NCBI GenBank assembly: GCA_946479255.1
Contig: CAMLFK010000205.1
Coordinates: 1-9,145 of the forward strand
Direction of reading: 5' to 3'
DNA: 9,145 nt
Source of the DNA: an uncultured Oxalobacteraceae bacterium
Lineage (GTDB): Bacteria > Pseudomonadota > Gammaproteobacteria > Burkholderiales > Burkholderiaceae
Below the pieces are notes generated by a model, which did not search any database, was not told where the DNA came from, and was given only the letters and a program-made list of their open reading frames with translations. Position numbers and translations under genes: made by a program. Positions 7,285 to 9,145 of this stretch are shown here, in pieces (position 1 is the stretch's first letter; every line of letters begins with the position of its first letter).

Positions 7285-8808
7285 ATGCAAAACCCATCCA
7301 ATAACACTATCCGAAAAATCGTCATTGTCGGCGGCGGCACCGCCGGCTGGATGAGCGCCGCCGGGCTTGCCTGGAAGCTCGGCAATGCCTGCGACATCGT
7401 GCTGGTCGAGTCGCCCGACATCGGCACCGTGGGCGTTGGGGAAGCGACCCTGCCCACCATCCGCTACTTCAATCTCGCGCTCGGGCTGGACGGGGTCGAT
7501 TTCCTCAAGCGCACAAAGGCGACCTTCAAGCTGGGCATCGAATTCAAGGACTGGGGCCATCTCGGCAACCGCTTTTTTCACGGCTTCGGCAGTTTCGGCC
7601 CCGCCATCGAGAACCGTCCGTCCTATATGTACTGGCTGCGGCTGGCGCGCGAGACCAAGGGCATCCCCTCCTATGAGGAGTGGTCGGTGCCCTCGACGAT
7701 GGCGCGCCATCACCGCTTCGTGCCGCCACACGGCAGCGAGCCAGGACCCACCAATGCGTTTACCTACGCCTTCCATTTCGACGCGGGCCTGTATGCCGCC
7801 TACCTGCGCGAGTACGCCATGGAGCGCGGCGTCAAGCGCATCGAGGGCTTGATTACCGAAGTCGAACAGCATCCGGAAACCGGCTTCATCACGGCCGTCA
7901 AACTGGGCGACGGGCGCCGCGTCGACGGCGACCTGTTCATCGATTGCTCCGGCTTTCGGGCCCTGCTGATCGAAGGCGTGTACCAGGCCGGCTACGACGA
8001 CTGGAGCGCCATGTTGCCATGCAACAGCGCGCAGGCCGTGCCGTGCGCCAGAATGGACCCGCTCACCCCATACACCGTCTCGACCGCCAAGAGCGCCGGC
8101 TGGACCTGGCGCATTCCGCTGCAGCACCGCACCGGCAACGGCTATGTATACTGCGACGGCTTCACCACGGATGAGGAGGCAGGGCGCGTCCTGCTTGAGG
8201 GCCTGGACGGCAGCCCGCTCGACGCCCCGCGCCAGCTGCGCTTTACCACCGGCCGGCGGCGCAAGTCCTGGATCAAGAACTGCGTCGCCATCGGCTTGTC
8301 GAGCGGCTTTCTCGAGCCGCTCGAATCGACCAGCATCAACTTCATCGAAAAGTCGATCGGCTGGCTGGTGCAGTTTTTCCCGGAGCGCGATTGCGATCCC
8401 ACGCTGGTCGAGGAATTCAACCGCCTGGCTTCGGCCAGGTACGAGAGCGTGCGCGATTTCATCATCCTGCACTACAAAGTCAACGGCCGGACCGATTCGG
8501 AATTCTGGCGTTACTGCGCCAACATGGCCATTCCCGACACGCTCCGGCACCAGATCGACATGTTCCGCGAATCGGGCCACATTCCCATCTACGACCCGGA
8601 CGGCTTCGACGTCCACTCGCACTTTTCGATCCTGATGGGACTGGGCGTGGTGCCCAAGCGCTACGACCCGCTGATCGACCTGTACGATCTGCAATCCTTG
8701 CATGGGCATTTCAGCGCGCGGCGCGACAGCATCGCGGCGGCAGTCGGCGCCATGCCCGACCATACCGAGTACATTGGCGAGCAGGTCGGCAAGCAATGGA
8801 CCTCGTAA
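7285..8808 (+). CDS. Flavin-dependent halogenase, tryptophan-halogenase family
   Basis: Predicted 507-residue cytoplasmic FADH2-dependent halogenase. Such enzymes make hypohalous acid from reduced flavin, oxygen and chloride or bromide, and pass it via a lysine to an electron-rich aromatic; a separate flavin reductase is required. Diagnostic features: FAD-binding GGGTAG at 16-21; catalytic Lys82 in TFKLGIEFKDW (PrnA Lys79 equivalent); WTWRIP (273-278), the WxWxIP motif that separates halogenases from monooxygenases; and Glu347 in EPLEST (PrnA Glu346 equivalent). All catalytic residues are intact. FHGFGSFG (98-105) has Gly where I recall relatives having FHPFG. The start is ATG 7285, because the FAD fold begins 11 residues later; a TTG at 7192 would add 31 unlike residues. 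The ribosome binding site is weak. Its position after a TonB receptor matches halogenases known from Xanthomonas and Caulobacter, so free tryptophan is not necessarily the substrate. Its end overlaps the next gene by 13 nt. Confidence 0.93.
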   Translation: MQNPSNNTIRKIVIVGGGTAGWMSAAGLAWKLGNACDIVLVESPDIGTVGVGEATLPTIRYFNLALGLDGVDFLKRTKATFKLGIEFKDWGHLGNRFFHGFGSFGPAIENRPSYMYWLRLARETKGIPSYEEWSVPSTMARHHRFVPPHGSEPGPTNAFTYAFHFDAGLYAAYLREYAMERGVKRIEGLITEVEQHPETGFITAVKLGDGRRVDGDLFIDCSGFRALLIEGVYQAGYDDWSAMLPCNSAQAVPCARMDPLTPYTVSTAKSAGWTWRIPLQHRTGNGYVYCDGFTTDEEAGRVLLEGLDGSPLDAPRQLRFTTGRRRKSWIKNCVAIGLSSGFLEPLESTSINFIEKSIGWLVQFFPERDCDPTLVEEFNRLASARYESVRDFIILHYKVNGRTDSEFWRYCANMAIPDTLRHQIDMFRESGHIPIYDPDGFDVHSHFSILMGLGVVPKRYDPLIDLYDLQSLHGHFSARRDSIAAAVGAMPDHTEYIGEQVGKQWTS

Positions 8809-9145
8809 TCCGCAACGCCAGCCTGCCCGACGGGCGGCGCCAGGTCGACCTGGCCATTGCGGGGGGGCGCATCGCCGCCGTGGGCGAACGCCTGCCCGTC
8901 GCCGGCGCGCGCGAGCTCGACGCCGAAGGCGACCTGCTCACGCCGCCCTTTGTCGACGCCCACTTCCACATGGACGCCACGCTCAGCTACGGCTTGCCGC
9001 GGGTGAATGCCAGCGGCACCCTGCTGGAAGGCATCGCCCTGTGGGGCGAACTCAAACCGGCGCTGACCCAGGACGCGCTGGTCGAGCGCGCCATGCAGTA
9101 CTGCGACTGGGCGGTGGCGCGCGGCCTGCTGGCGATCCGCTCGCA
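8796..9145 (+). CDS. Cytosine deaminase-like amidohydrolase (N-terminal part, cut by window edge)
   Basis: First 116 residues of an amidohydrolase-superfamily enzyme of the CodA/AtzC type, cytoplasmic metal-dependent hydrolases that remove amino groups from pyrimidine, triazine or related rings. The N-terminus is the usual beta-sandwich (MDLVIRNASLPDG, then DLAIAGGRIAAVG). Next come PPFVDAHFHMDATLSYG with metal ligands His56 and His58, then NASGTLLEGIALWGELK (71-87), which follows the E. coli CodA pattern PPFVEPHIHLDTT and NQSGTLFEGIERW as I recall it. Later metal ligands and substrate residues lie outside the window, so the substrate is open: cytosine, isocytosine, creatinine-like or triazine-like compounds are all possible. 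ATG 8796 lies inside the halogenase gene, 13 nt before the end of its stop codon, with only a weak AGG upstream. This suggests translational coupling to the halogenase. Confidence 0.88.
   Translation, partial: MDLVIRNASLPDGRRQVDLAIAGGRIAAVGERLPVAGARELDAEGDLLTPPFVDAHFHMDATLSYGLPRVNASGTLLEGIALWGELKPALTQDALVERAMQYCDWAVARGLLAIRS

Noticed and set aside
7132..8796. Minus-strand open frame of 554 codons opposite the halogenase
   Set aside because: An antisense shadow with no domain; the plus strand carries all halogenase motifs.

Overview
The window is high-GC, densely coding bacterial DNA with complete genes on both strands. A PHA-type phasin of the PF09361 family, an MdlA/MdlB-type exporter pair and strong G/C third-position bias suggest a betaproteobacterium of the Burkholderiales. 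Oxalobacteraceae (Massilia, Duganella or Janthinobacterium-like) is my best guess. That placement is inference from gene content only; no rRNA or other marker is present.

Left part, minus strand (1-3759). An exporter operon reads right to left: mdlA (1204-2955), then mdlB, which overlaps it by 11 nt and runs off the left edge. Together they should form a heterodimeric ABC exporter in the inner membrane. Upstream lies a separate minus-strand phasin gene (3088-3759). It is closed by two copies of a TTCG-loop hairpin, the second with a U-tract, so phasin and exporter are probably separate transcripts. The phasin has an ordinary N-terminal half but an unusual low-complexity C-terminal half with an in-frame 15-bp repeat.

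Middle (3760-4036). This 277-nt divergent control region separates the phasin from the plus-strand genes. It holds a perfect 12-bp palindrome close to the phasin start and a 23-nt inverted repeat with 11-bp arms near the centre. No protein-coding gene is credible there.

Right part, plus strand (4037-9145). Three genes in a row form a likely operon: a large TonB-dependent outer-membrane receptor, a flavin-dependent halogenase of the tryptophan-halogenase family, and a cytosine-deaminase-like amidohydrolase. The amidohydrolase start lies inside the end of the halogenase gene, and the gene is cut by the right edge. Receptor plus halogenase is a recurring pair in proteobacteria with large TonB-receptor repertoires. 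The tightly coupled hydrolase suggests a route in which a compound is imported, halogenated, and hydrolysed or deaminated at a ring C-N bond. This three-gene set is the most interesting part of the window; its substrate cannot be read from the sequence.
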